From assembly GCA_965651365.1 (NCBI GenBank), contig CBFGSA010000029.1, forward strand, positions 1 to 25,867: a DNA stretch of 25,867 nt, read 5' to 3'. Under the pieces are notes generated by a model, which was not told the origin of the DNA, searched no databases, and saw only the letters and a list, made by a program, of their open reading frames with translations. This document shows, in pieces, positions 14,337 through 21,623 of the stretch (position 1 is its first letter; each line of letters starts with the position of its first letter). A program made the translations under genes and the position numbers. This stretch comes from DASSBG01 sp965651365. Lineage in GTDB: Bacteria > Pseudomonadota > Gammaproteobacteria > Xanthomonadales > Rhodanobacteraceae.

Positions 14337-15467
14337 ATGCGCATGCTGATTGCGGCATTTCTGGGTCTGCTGGCCATGCCGGCACTGGCCGCCACGGCAA
14401 AACTTGACCAGCTCAGGCTGCCGCCCGGCTTTTCGGTGTCGGTGTATTCCGATGCGGTGCCGGCCGCGCGCGAACTGGCCGTGGGTGACAAGGGCACCGT
14501 GTTTGTCGGCTCGATGCGTGCCGGCAAGGTTTACGCACTGACCGACCGCAACCGGGACGGCCGGGCCGACAAGGTGCGCGTATTGGCCAGCGGGTTGCAG
14601 ATGCCGGTCGGCGTTGCCTTTCACGAGGGTGACTTGTACGTTTCGGCGGTCAGCAAAATCCTGGTGCTGCGTGATATCGAAAGCCACCTTGACTCACCCC
14701 CAAAACCGGAAGTGGTTACCGACAAACTGCCCACCGAAACCCATCACGGCTGGAAGTTCATTGCCTTCGGCCCGGACGGTCGCCTGTACGTGCCAATCGG
14801 CGCGCCCTGCAATGTCTGCGACCGCAAAGGCTACGCGCGCCTGATCAGCATGCAGGCCGACGGCAGCGACTGGAAGACGATGGCGCGCGGCATCCGCAAC
14901 ACGGTCGGTTTCGACTGGCAGCCGGGCAGCAACAAGTTGTGGTTCACCGACAACGGCCGCGACATGCTGGGTGACGACGTGCCAGGCGACGAACTCAACC
15001 GCATCGACCGGCCGGGCCAGCACTTCGGCTTTCCCCATTGCCACCAGGGCAATGTGCCCGATCCGCGCTTCGGCCGTGGCCATCCGTGCAAGGATTACAC
15101 GCCGCCGGCCAAGGTGCTGGGCGCGCACGTGGCCTCGTTGGGCATGCGCTTTTACACCGGCGACATGTTCCCCAAGAACTATCGCGGCGACATCTTCATT
15201 GCCGAGCACGGCTCATGGAACCGCAGCAAGAAGTCCGGCTACCGGGTCATGCGCGCCCACACCGATGGCGACACGGTGACGGGCCTGACCCCGTTCCTGA
15301 CCGGATTCCTGCAGGGCCAGAGTGCCTGGGGCCGACCTGTCGACGTGCTGGTGATGCGCGACGGCAGCCTGCTGGTTTCCGACGACCGCGCCGACGCCAT
15401 CTACCGCGTGACCTATGCTACCGGGAGCCGGGAATCGGGAATGGAGAATCGGAAATCGCAAAAGTAA
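14337..15467 (+). CDS. Secreted PQQ-dependent sugar (sorbosone/aldose) dehydrogenase-like protein
   Basis: 376 residues. A signal peptide is clear (MRMLIAAFLGLLAMPALA, cleavage after A18). The remainder is a glucose/sorbosone dehydrogenase-type beta-propeller: LPPGFSVSVYSDAVPAAREL, THHGWKFIAFGPDGRLYVP, a CNVC pair (C158, C161), WFTDNGRDMLGDDVPGDELN and IFIAEHGSWNRS. Family members oxidise sugars in the periplasm using PQQ; the individual substrate and the cofactor are not proven here. ATG 14337 has GGAG about nine bases upstream. The last residues, GSRESGMENRKSQK, are encoded by a GGGAATCGGGAATGG repeat, so the native stop appears to have been replaced. The 146-bp gap before it shows no named feature. 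Confidence 0.88.
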   Translation: MRMLIAAFLGLLAMPALAATAKLDQLRLPPGFSVSVYSDAVPAARELAVGDKGTVFVGSMRAGKVYALTDRNRDGRADKVRVLASGLQMPVGVAFHEGDLYVSAVSKILVLRDIESHLDSPPKPEVVTDKLPTETHHGWKFIAFGPDGRLYVPIGAPCNVCDRKGYARLISMQADGSDWKTMARGIRNTVGFDWQPGSNKLWFTDNGRDMLGDDVPGDELNRIDRPGQHFGFPHCHQGNVPDPRFGRGHPCKDYTPPAKVLGAHVASLGMRFYTGDMFPKNYRGDIFIAEHGSWNRSKKSGYRVMRAHTDGDTVTGLTPFLTGFLQGQSAWGRPVDVLVMRDGSLLVSDDRADAIYRVTYATGSRESGMENRKSQK

Positions 15468-15556
15468 CAGCAAAGGCCACGGCCAGGCACTTGACGGCAC
15501 AGCAGCGCGATTGCTACTCCTGACGATTTCCCCATTCCCGATTCCCCACTCCCGTT
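15422..15556. repeat. Long imperfect inverted repeat with GGGAATCGGGAATGG arms
   Basis: GGGAATCGGGAATGG (15430-15444) is exactly complementary to 15532-15546; pairing extends imperfectly to about 35 bp per arm (15422-15459 with roughly 15523-15556), enclosing a spacer of about 65 bp. It could form a large hairpin or be a small non-autonomous mobile element. The left arm lies inside the dehydrogenase frame and the right arm ends about 25 bp before the PEBP start codon. The motif resembles repeats common in Xanthomonas-type genomes (from memory). Confidence 0.8.
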
Positions 15557-15581
15557 CAACGGCGACTGAAAGGAGCCACAC

Positions 15582-16205
15582 ATGGAACTGCGCAGCAACA
15601 ACTTCGACCACGGCACCACCATTCCCGACCGCAATGCCTTCGGCAAGCCCGGCAACCCGGTAGCCTTGTCGGACAATCTCAGTCCGCATCTGGCGTGGAA
15701 GGATGCACCGGCCGGCACGCGCTCGTTCGTGTTGACCTGCATCGATCTGGACGCGCCCAGCAAGCCCGACGATGTCAACCAGGCCGGTCGCGAAGTGCCA
15801 TCGGATCTGCCGAGAGCCGAGTTCGTGCACTGGCTGATGGCCAACATCCCGGTCGAGTGCGGCGAGCTGGCCGAGGGCAGTTGCTGTGAAGGCGTGACGG
15901 CGCACGGCAAGAAAGAGCCGGTGGGCCCACCCGGAGCCGTGCAGGGACGCAACGACTACACCAGCTGGTTTGAAGGCGATGACGACATGGTCGGCGAGTA
16001 CCGCGGCTACGACGGGCCGTGTCCGCCGTGGAACGATTCGATCCTGCATCACTATCAGTTCGATCTTTATGCCGTGGACGTTCCCACGCTCGATCTCGAA
16101 CCGGGCTTCACCCTCGATCAGTTGCGCGCCGCGCTGGAAGGCCACGTGCTGGCCGAGGCAGTTTGTACGGGAACGTACACCCTGAACGAACGACTCCGTA
16201 CCTGA
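15582..16205 (+). CDS. YbhB/YbcL-family PEBP (Raf kinase inhibitor-like) protein
   Basis: 207 residues. PEBP hallmarks are present: NLSPHLAWKDAP, the ligand-pocket CIDLDAPSKPDD, EFVHWLMANIP, and the GYDGPCPPWND segment corresponding to the family GPxPP motif. Bacterial YbhB/YbcL proteins bind small anionic ligands, and their physiological role is poorly known. It is somewhat longer than the ~160-180-residue E. coli forms because of an acidic insertion (WFEGDDDMVGEYRGY). No signal peptide is visible, so it is probably cytoplasmic. ATG 15582 is preceded by AGGAG at good spacing. It stands alone between the repeat and the membrane cassette. Confidence 0.92.
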   Translation: MELRSNNFDHGTTIPDRNAFGKPGNPVALSDNLSPHLAWKDAPAGTRSFVLTCIDLDAPSKPDDVNQAGREVPSDLPRAEFVHWLMANIPVECGELAEGSCCEGVTAHGKKEPVGPPGAVQGRNDYTSWFEGDDDMVGEYRGYDGPCPPWNDSILHHYQFDLYAVDVPTLDLEPGFTLDQLRAALEGHVLAEAVCTGTYTLNERLRT

Positions 16206-16332
16206 AACTGAACGGCAGAATCCTCCGCCTTGAATATTCAGTTTTCAGACATGGCCGATATGCAGAAACTGATGGCACGGACGCAGTTCCAGTCCGGAGC
16301 CGCCCGAGGCGGCAATCGAAGGGAGAAAGATC

Positions 16333-16497
16333 ATGCTTTCATGGGCTATTGGTTTTCTGATCATTGCGATCATTGCCGCGGTCTTGGGTTTCGGCGGAAT
16401 CGCCGGTGCCGCTGCGGGCATCGCCAAGATCCTGTTCATCATCTTTCTTGTGCTGTTCGTGCTCGCACTGATCTTCGGCCGCAAGCGGGTACCGTAG
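16333..16497 (+). CDS. DUF1328 small membrane protein (YtjA-like)
   Basis: 54 residues. It has two hydrophobic stretches (WAIGFLIIAIIAAVLGFGG and KILFIIFLVLFVLALIFG) and the basic end GRKRVP; the length and the GFGGIAGAAAGIAK turn are diagnostic of DUF1328/YtjA. Function is unknown; such genes often accompany YqjD-type proteins. GGGAG lies upstream of ATG 16333 at about 7 bases. It heads the five-gene membrane cassette. The preceding 127-bp gap holds a GAATATTC palindrome (16229-16236) but no promoter I can support. Confidence 0.92.
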   Translation: MLSWAIGFLIIAIIAAVLGFGGIAGAAAGIAKILFIIFLVLFVLALIFGRKRVP

Positions 16498-16541
16498 ACA
16501 GGACTGCATTTCTGGTTTGAAGCAAGCAAAGGAGCATGACA

Positions 16542-16922
16542 ATGGCAACGCACAAAGAGGCAAAATCGGTGTCTGACCAGCGCGACTTTTCCGAGCGTGT
16601 TGATCAGCGTGCCGAGAGCCTGAAAAAGCGCGAATCGGACATGCTGAAATCCGCCCGCGATGCGCTCGACAGTGGCGCACAGCGCGCCGAAAGTGCCCTG
16701 CATCGGGCCACCGACGCTACCGCCACGGCCGCCAAGAGCACCAACCAGCGCGCAGCCGAACTTGGTCAGCGCGGTCAGGAGCAATGGGAAAAAGGCCGCG
16801 CCCGGGCCGAAGACTCGCTCGATCAGGTTTTTGACTACGTTCGCACCAATCCGGGCAAGTCGCTGGCCATGGCAGTTGCTGGAGGCTGGCTGCTGGGCAG
16901 CATTTTGCGCCGCCGCCGCTGA
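16542..16922 (+). CDS. DUF883 (ElaB/YqjD-like) tail-anchored protein
   Basis: 126 residues. A long charged helical region (about 10-95, rich in R/A/E/Q, heptad-like) is followed by the diagnostic DUF883 end YVRTNPGKSLAMAVAGGWLLG and a C-terminal RRRR. The single membrane helix at about 105-121 makes it a C-tail-anchored inner-membrane protein. E. coli YqjD and ElaB bind ribosomes at the membrane in stationary phase. ATG 16542 is preferred over 16536 because AGGAG is seven bases upstream of it and only one base from the other. It is followed by the holin-like gene after 8 bp. Confidence 0.92.
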   Translation: MATHKEAKSVSDQRDFSERVDQRAESLKKRESDMLKSARDALDSGAQRAESALHRATDATATAAKSTNQRAAELGQRGQEQWEKGRARAEDSLDQVFDYVRTNPGKSLAMAVAGGWLLGSILRRRR

Positions 16923-16930
16923 AGCCGACG

Positions 16931-17440
16931 ATGGCTGATAACGAGGGCGCGCAGCAGACTGCCACCGAGCGTGCGGCCGCGCCTGATCCGGGCCGACAGC
17001 AGGACAATGGCCAGCCCCCCGAAACCGGAGGGCTGGCCGCTGATGCGCTGGCGGTCTGGGATGCCACCCGGGCGCTGGCCGATTCCGTACATGGCTTCGC
17101 CCGGGCGCTGCTGGGCCTGGCGCAAAGCGAATGGCGACTGGCACGCGCCAGCTGGCCGCTGCTGGTCGCCGTCAGCATCATCCTGGTTGGCCTCAGCCTG
17201 TCGTTGTGGGCCAGCCTGATTACCTTGCTCGGCTGGGGGCTTTATGTTGCCACCGGCGCGGTTGGTTGGGCGCTGGCAGCGCTGGTCGGCGTACACCTGG
17301 TACTTTTGCTGCTGGCACGCTGGCTGTTGCGCCGTACCGCACGCAACATGACCATGCCGGCAACCCGCGCCGAGCTGCAGGATCTGGTGGCGCGCGCCCG
17401 CGGCACACACTCGACACAATCCGGGGAACCTGAGCAATGA
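16931..17440 (+). CDS. Phage-holin-superfamily membrane protein (YqjE-like)
   Basis: 169 residues. An acidic, Gln/Pro-rich N-terminus (1-35) leads to the helix DSVHGFARALLGLAQSEWRL and two membrane hairpin helices (about 75-103 and 106-132), then a basic cytoplasmic end. This is the YqjE/holin_3_6 architecture; despite the name such proteins are chromosomal and there is no phage context here. Its position immediately after the DUF883 gene matches the E. coli yqjD-yqjE order. Its stop overlaps the next start (ATGA). Confidence 0.88.
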   Translation: MADNEGAQQTATERAAAPDPGRQQDNGQPPETGGLAADALAVWDATRALADSVHGFARALLGLAQSEWRLARASWPLLVAVSIILVGLSLSLWASLITLLGWGLYVATGAVGWALAALVGVHLVLLLLARWLLRRTARNMTMPATRAELQDLVARARGTHSTQSGEPEQ

Positions 17441-17691
17441 GAAAACTTCGACGTGCGCTGCGCCAGCGGCGTGCCTGTCAGCAGCAACTGCAGGTACACC
17501 GTCATGATGCAGTGTATGCGGCCGATCAGCTCAAGCTGCAGTACCAGCGCCATCTCGGCCTGGCACTGGGCGGCGCGGCCGGTGTCGGCCTGCTGTCGGG
17601 TTGGAACGGCAACCGCCAGCTGCGTCCTCCGACACCTTTGTTGCGTGCCGCCTTCAGCTGGAGCATGCTGCTGCTGCGCGGACTTTTCTAG
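17437..17691 (+). CDS. Small YqjK-like membrane protein
   Basis: 84 residues. A basic, coiled-coil-like N-terminus (MRKLRRALRQRRACQQQLQV) is followed by a glycine-rich helix GLALGGAAGVGLLSG (about 41-55) and a second hydrophobic stretch LLRAAFSWSMLLLRGLF. Size, layout and position after the YqjD- and YqjE-like genes suggest the YqjK slot of the E. coli operon; sequence similarity cannot be judged by eye, so this is inference. It overlaps the upstream gene by 4 bp and ends 11 bp before the transporter gene. Confidence 0.8.
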   Translation: MRKLRRALRQRRACQQQLQVHRHDAVYAADQLKLQYQRHLGLALGGAAGVGLLSGWNGNRQLRPPTPLLRAAFSWSMLLLRGLF

Positions 17692-17702
17692 GCACCCGGA
17701 AC

Positions 17703-18824
17703 ATGCAGGCTGAAACCGAGTCCGGCATTCTGCCCGAGCACGCAGGCGCTTCGGTACCCGAAGAAGAAGCCGTGCTGCCCGAGGCTGTGCGCCGGATTCG
17801 GCCGGTACCGCTCATGCTGGCCATTTCCCTTGTGCTGGCATTGATGTACACCCTGGCCGTTGCGCAGAGTCTGATCGTTCCGCTGGTGCTGGCAACATTC
17901 ATGGGCCTGGGCCTCAACCCCCTGGTGGCCGCCGCGGCGCGTGTGCATGTACCACGCGCGGTTTCTGCGCTGATCGTGATGCTGGCGCTGGGTGCCGCCG
18001 TGGCCGGTGCAGCGACACTGCTGACTCCGCCTGCGCTGGAGTGGTTGCAGCAGGCGCCGCGTGCGATCCGCCACGATCTGGCACCCAAGCTCAAGCCGCT
18101 GACACGCAAGCTTGAAGAAGCCAACCGCGCCACCCAATCGCTGGCCGGGGACAACCACCCGGCCGTCAAGGACTCCTCGCCCAAACCATCGTTCGACATC
18201 TGGGACGTGGTCTCGATCACCCCGCAAATCCTGGCGTTTGCGCTGACCGTATCGCTGCTGGTGTTCTTTTTCCTGATCTTCGGCGACCGGATGCTGCTGA
18301 AGCTGGTCGAGGTATCGCCCTCGTTTGCCAGCAAGCGCCACGTGGTCGCCATCGTGCGCGGCATACAAGCCGAGGTGTCGCGTTACATATTCATCCGCAC
18401 TGCCATCAACGTGGTGCTTGGCGTGGCCACCGCCGCCATGTTGTGGTGGCTGAAGCTGCCCGATCCGCTGTTGTGGGGCACACTGGCCGCACTGGCCAAT
18501 TTCGTGCCCTATGTCGGTGCCGTCGGCATGACGGGTTTGTTGGCCGTGGTCGGCATCATGCAGTTCGACGATCTGCCCCAGGCCCTGGCGCCGGCAATCT
18601 GTTTTGCCGTGCTGACCGCAATCGAGGGCAACCTGCTGACGCCGCTGATCATGGGCCGGCGGCTTCGCCTGTCGCCGGTGGCGATCCTGATCTGGCTTCT
18701 GATCTGGGCCTGGATGTGGGGTATTGCCGGCGCCCTGCTGGCGGTGCCGATGCTGACCTGCTTCAAGCTGATCGCAGAACGCATCGAGGGGTGGGAGTGG
18801 CTGGCGCATCTGGTCGGGCGATGA
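17703..18824 (+). CDS. AI-2E family (PerM/TqsA-like) transporter
   Basis: 373 residues. A short cytoplasmic N-terminus precedes about seven to eight membrane helices, with the family features IVPLVLATFMGLGLNPLV, a large soluble loop (about 120-170), ANFVPYVGAVG and the conserved EGNLLTPLIMGRRLRLSP near the C-terminus. Family members export autoinducer-2, ions or small organics, and many have no proven substrate. ATG 17703 is taken over an in-frame upstream start inside the YqjK-like gene, since homology begins after it. It closes the membrane cassette and is convergent with the 3D-domain lipoprotein. Confidence 0.92.
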   Translation: MQAETESGILPEHAGASVPEEEAVLPEAVRRIRPVPLMLAISLVLALMYTLAVAQSLIVPLVLATFMGLGLNPLVAAAARVHVPRAVSALIVMLALGAAVAGAATLLTPPALEWLQQAPRAIRHDLAPKLKPLTRKLEEANRATQSLAGDNHPAVKDSSPKPSFDIWDVVSITPQILAFALTVSLLVFFFLIFGDRMLLKLVEVSPSFASKRHVVAIVRGIQAEVSRYIFIRTAINVVLGVATAAMLWWLKLPDPLLWGTLAALANFVPYVGAVGMTGLLAVVGIMQFDDLPQALAPAICFAVLTAIEGNLLTPLIMGRRLRLSPVAILIWLLIWAWMWGIAGALLAVPMLTCFKLIAERIEGWEWLAHLVGR

Positions 18825-18872
18825 CGAGATTCCCTCGGTTGCCTGCTCTCAACCACGAACGCGGCGCCACGG

Positions 18873-19304
18873 TCAGCCTTTCGTCTTGCGCGTGTACCAG
18901 TGAATCGTGACCTTGTGACGACCCCAATGTTGGGCTCGATCCAGATCATCGCCCATGAAAATGTCGATGCGATTCTTCCAGCGCCGATTCATCTTGTCGC
19001 GCACCACCCAAGTGCCATCCAGGCCGTCGATCCACACCTTGCTGCCGCGCTTGAGACCGGCGCGCAACAGATCGCGCGATACCGCAATCGAATGCTTGTG
19101 ATCCGCCAGGTCCGCACCCCATGCACCCACGCCCGTCTGCTCGTGAAAACCGCCTTCGGCTGCGCGCACGGTGTAGGCTGTGGCCGTGACCGTGCGATTG
19201 TGCATTTCGAAGCGGGGCTGGCAGCCAACACACACGAGTAGTGCGGCGGCCAGTCCAGCCGCGCAAGCAGAATGCACAAGTCGATCACCGATCCGATGAT
19301 GCAT
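18873..19304 (-). CDS. 3D-domain (RlpA-like barrel) lipoprotein
   Basis: 143 residues. A hydrophobic signal (HSACAAGLAAALLVCVGC) ends in a likely lipobox at C28, with Cys rather than Leu at -3, so lipidation is probable but not certain. The mature part is a 3D domain: TATAYTV at the start, GADLADHKHSIAVSRDLL, then the acidic triad region WIDGLDGTWVVRDKM and NRIDIFMGDDLDRAQHWG, as in MltA and YuiC-like proteins. Such barrels cut or bind peptidoglycan. ATG 19304 is the only start giving a signal peptide, although no strong Shine-Dalgarno precedes it. It is divergent from the FAD monooxygenase gene. Confidence 0.85.
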   Translation of the reverse strand: MHHRIGDRLVHSACAAGLAAALLVCVGCQPRFEMHNRTVTATAYTVRAAEGGFHEQTGVGAWGADLADHKHSIAVSRDLLRAGLKRGSKVWIDGLDGTWVVRDKMNRRWKNRIDIFMGDDLDRAQHWGRHKVTIHWYTRKTKG

Positions 19305-19382
19305 GGCGTGACGATGCAGTGCAGTCGCCGCTGCGTCAAGTGAACCTGAAGGTGTCGGAGTGCTGAGCGAGGAAGTTGAGGC

Positions 19383-20606
19383 ATGATCAAGACTGAGCGG
19401 GGCAATGACACACCGGTCGTGATCGCGGGCGGCGGGCCGGCCGGGATGTTCCTCGGCTACCAGTTGGCGCGAGCCAGCATTGCGACCTGTGTGCTGGAGA
19501 AGCACGCTGATTTTCTGCGCGATTTTCGCGGTGATACCGTGCATCCGTCGACCCTGGAAATTCTCGAGCAGCTCGGCCTGCTGGACGGCTTCGCCGACTT
19601 GCCGCAGCAGCATGTCCGGGAGCTCGGCGTGCGCCTCGGGCAACAATTGCAACCCATCGCAAATTTTCGCGGCTTGCGGCCCTTCGACTATCTCGCGCTG
19701 GTGCCGCAGTGGGATCTGCTCGACTTCCTCGCCGCGCGGGCACGGCGATTTCCGGGCTTCGATCTGCGCATGCGCCACGAAGCCATCGACCTCGTCTGGC
19801 GCGAGAACAAGGTGGCCGGTGTGCGGGTGCGTTCGCCGCAGGGTGTCGGGCAGATCGACGCCCGCCTGGTGATCGCCTGTGATGGCCGCGGCTCAACGCT
19901 GCGCGAGGCCGCCGGCCTGGTCCCCCGGCAGCTTGGCGCGCCGATGGACGTGCTGTGGTTTCGCTTGCCGAAAAACGGGCAGGATCAGGCTGGAGCATTC
20001 GGTATCCTGGCTGCTGGCCGCATGATGGTGCTGCTTGACCGCGGGGCCTATTGGCAGGCCGCCTACCTTGTAACCAAGGGCAGTGACGCTGCGCTGAGGC
20101 ACCGGCCGCTTGCGGAGCTGCGCCAGGCGATTGTCGAGACCGCGCCGTTCCTGGCGGAAGCGGTCAAGGCACTTGCGAGCTGGGATGATGTGAAGACGCT
20201 GACCGTCGAGGTCAACCGGCTGGCGACTTGGCACCGGCCCGGGCTGCTGTTGATCGGTGATGCCGCTCATGCGATGTCGCCCGTTGGCGGCGTGGGCATC
20301 AATCTGGCGGTGCAGGATGCGGTGGCGGCGGCCAACGTGCTGATTCCGGCCTTGCGCAGCTGCCAGCCAATGGCGTCATCGGTGCTGGAACAGGTGCAGC
20401 GCAGGCGCCAGCCACCCGTGCGCCTGATCCAATGCTTGCAATGTGCGGCGCAGAACCGAATCATCCGCCGCGTGCTTGATGCTGAAAGCACGCCGCCCAC
20501 AATGCCGTGGCTGTTGCGATGCTTGCTGCATTTCCAATGGGTTCGCCGCCTGCCGGCGCGCCTGATCGGCTACGGCTGGCGCCGCGAGCGCGTCGAGTGG
20601 CTCTGA
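19383..20606 (+). CDS. FAD-dependent monooxygenase (PHBH-like)
   Basis: 407 residues. The three flavin hydroxylase fingerprints are present: the Rossmann GGGPAG (16-21) with VLEK after it, the DG motif ACDGRGSTLRE (about 165-175) and the GD motif GDAAHAMSPVGGVGINLA (from about 292). The family hydroxylates aromatic or polyketide substrates with NAD(P)H and O2; the FRGDTVHPSTLEILEQLGL block is common in a proteobacterial subgroup of unknown substrate. A GAGG is near ATG 19383. The neighbours (lipoprotein, uppP) give no pathway hint, so the substrate is undefined. Confidence 0.92.
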   Translation: MIKTERGNDTPVVIAGGGPAGMFLGYQLARASIATCVLEKHADFLRDFRGDTVHPSTLEILEQLGLLDGFADLPQQHVRELGVRLGQQLQPIANFRGLRPFDYLALVPQWDLLDFLAARARRFPGFDLRMRHEAIDLVWRENKVAGVRVRSPQGVGQIDARLVIACDGRGSTLREAAGLVPRQLGAPMDVLWFRLPKNGQDQAGAFGILAAGRMMVLLDRGAYWQAAYLVTKGSDAALRHRPLAELRQAIVETAPFLAEAVKALASWDDVKTLTVEVNRLATWHRPGLLLIGDAAHAMSPVGGVGINLAVQDAVAAANVLIPALRSCQPMASSVLEQVQRRRQPPVRLIQCLQCAAQNRIIRRVLDAESTPPTMPWLLRCLLHFQWVRRLPARLIGYGWRRERVEWL

Positions 20607-20696
20607 TGGCATCACCTCAAGCGCCGCGAGGGATTGGCACCGCGAATCCTGCCTCTGCCTGGTGCCGGCATGCGTTGCACAGCACGGCCCCGGGGC

Positions 20697-21479
20697 TCAG
20701 ACAATGGCGAGCAGCGCAACCCCCAGCACGATGCGGTAGATCGCGAACGGCGTGAAGCGGTGGTTGCGGATGTAACCCAGCAGCCACTTGACCGCGATGA
20801 AGGCGACCAGCAGCGAAACCAGGAAGCCGACCGCGAGAGCGGTCCAGTCCTCGTGGACCGCGTGACCGCTGCGCAGCACCTTCAACAGCTCGTAGCCGCT
20901 GGCTGCATACATCGTCGGGATGCCGACCAGAAAAGCAAACTCGGTCGCGGCCGATCGGTTGTTGGTGCCGAACAGCATGGCGGCAAAGATCGTGGCTGCC
21001 GAGCGCGAGGTGCCGGGGAAGATGCCGGCCACCATCTGCGCGATGCCGACCAGAATCGCCACCGTCCAGGTGATGCGGCTGTGCTCGGACCGGCGCGCAG
21101 CGATCTGCTCGGCGCCGATCATCCAGACACCGCCCAGGATCAGTGCCCAGGCTACCGGCGTGACTGACTCGGGCAGGGTGAATCCCTGCTTGACCGCGAT
21201 CAGGCCCAGCACCGCCGTGATCAGAAAAGCCAGCAGCAGTTTCAGCAGGTAGTCGCGGTTGTCGGGTTGGCGCCAGCCAGTCAGAAGCTGCCAGATCCGG
21301 CGCCAGTAGATCAGGGTCACGGCCAGAATCGCGCCGGCCTGGATGCCGATATTGAACAGATCCGTGCGCGCGCCCAGCCAGCGCTCGGCGATCAGCAGGT
21401 GCCCGGTCGAGGAAATCGGCAAAAACTCGGTAATGCCCTCGATGATGCCGAGCGCGATGACGTTGAGCAGGTCGTGCAT
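20697..21479 (-). CDS. uppP: Undecaprenyl-diphosphatase UppP (BacA)
   Basis: 260 residues, typical length, with about eight membrane helices. Catalytic motifs: EGITEFLPISSTGHLL (E14, E18, S23-S24, H27) and PGTSRSAAT (155-163). It dephosphorylates undecaprenyl diphosphate at the membrane to recycle the lipid carrier for peptidoglycan and other glycans; overexpression in E. coli gives bacitracin resistance. The frame is open upstream to 21554, but ATG 21479 starts at the conserved N-terminus. It is convergent with the FAD monooxygenase gene (90-bp gap with only a weak GGCACC/GGTGCC pairing) and divergent from glnA. Confidence 0.96.
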   Translation of the reverse strand: MHDLLNVIALGIIEGITEFLPISSTGHLLIAERWLGARTDLFNIGIQAGAILAVTLIYWRRIWQLLTGWRQPDNRDYLLKLLLAFLITAVLGLIAVKQGFTLPESVTPVAWALILGGVWMIGAEQIAARRSEHSRITWTVAILVGIAQMVAGIFPGTSRSAATIFAAMLFGTNNRSAATEFAFLVGIPTMYAASGYELLKVLRSGHAVHEDWTALAVGFLVSLLVAFIAVKWLLGYIRNHRFTPFAIYRIVLGVALLAIV

Positions 21480-21623
21480 GCACGGGTCCGGTCCGGTGGC
21501 AGTGCCGCAGTGTAGCGGTTTTGCCGTCGGCGCAGGGTTTGCCGGCCGCGTCACACTCGCAAGCCGTCGTGCCTCGTGCGATCATTGCGCCTTTGCCGCT
21601 CCCCAACCCATGAGGTTATTCCC

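Noticed and set aside
16931..17440. Holin annotation taken as evidence of a prophage
   Set aside because: No endolysin, structural or integrase genes are nearby; the YqjD/YqjE/YqjK-like order explains the gene as chromosomal.
17688..18809. 373-codon minus-strand frame over the AI-2E transporter
   Set aside because: A Gln/His-rich shadow of the transporter; the + frame gives membrane helices and family motifs.
21480..21623. Possible sigma-54 promoter upstream of glnA (TGGCAGTGCCG)
   Set aside because: The required TTGC element at fixed spacing is absent.
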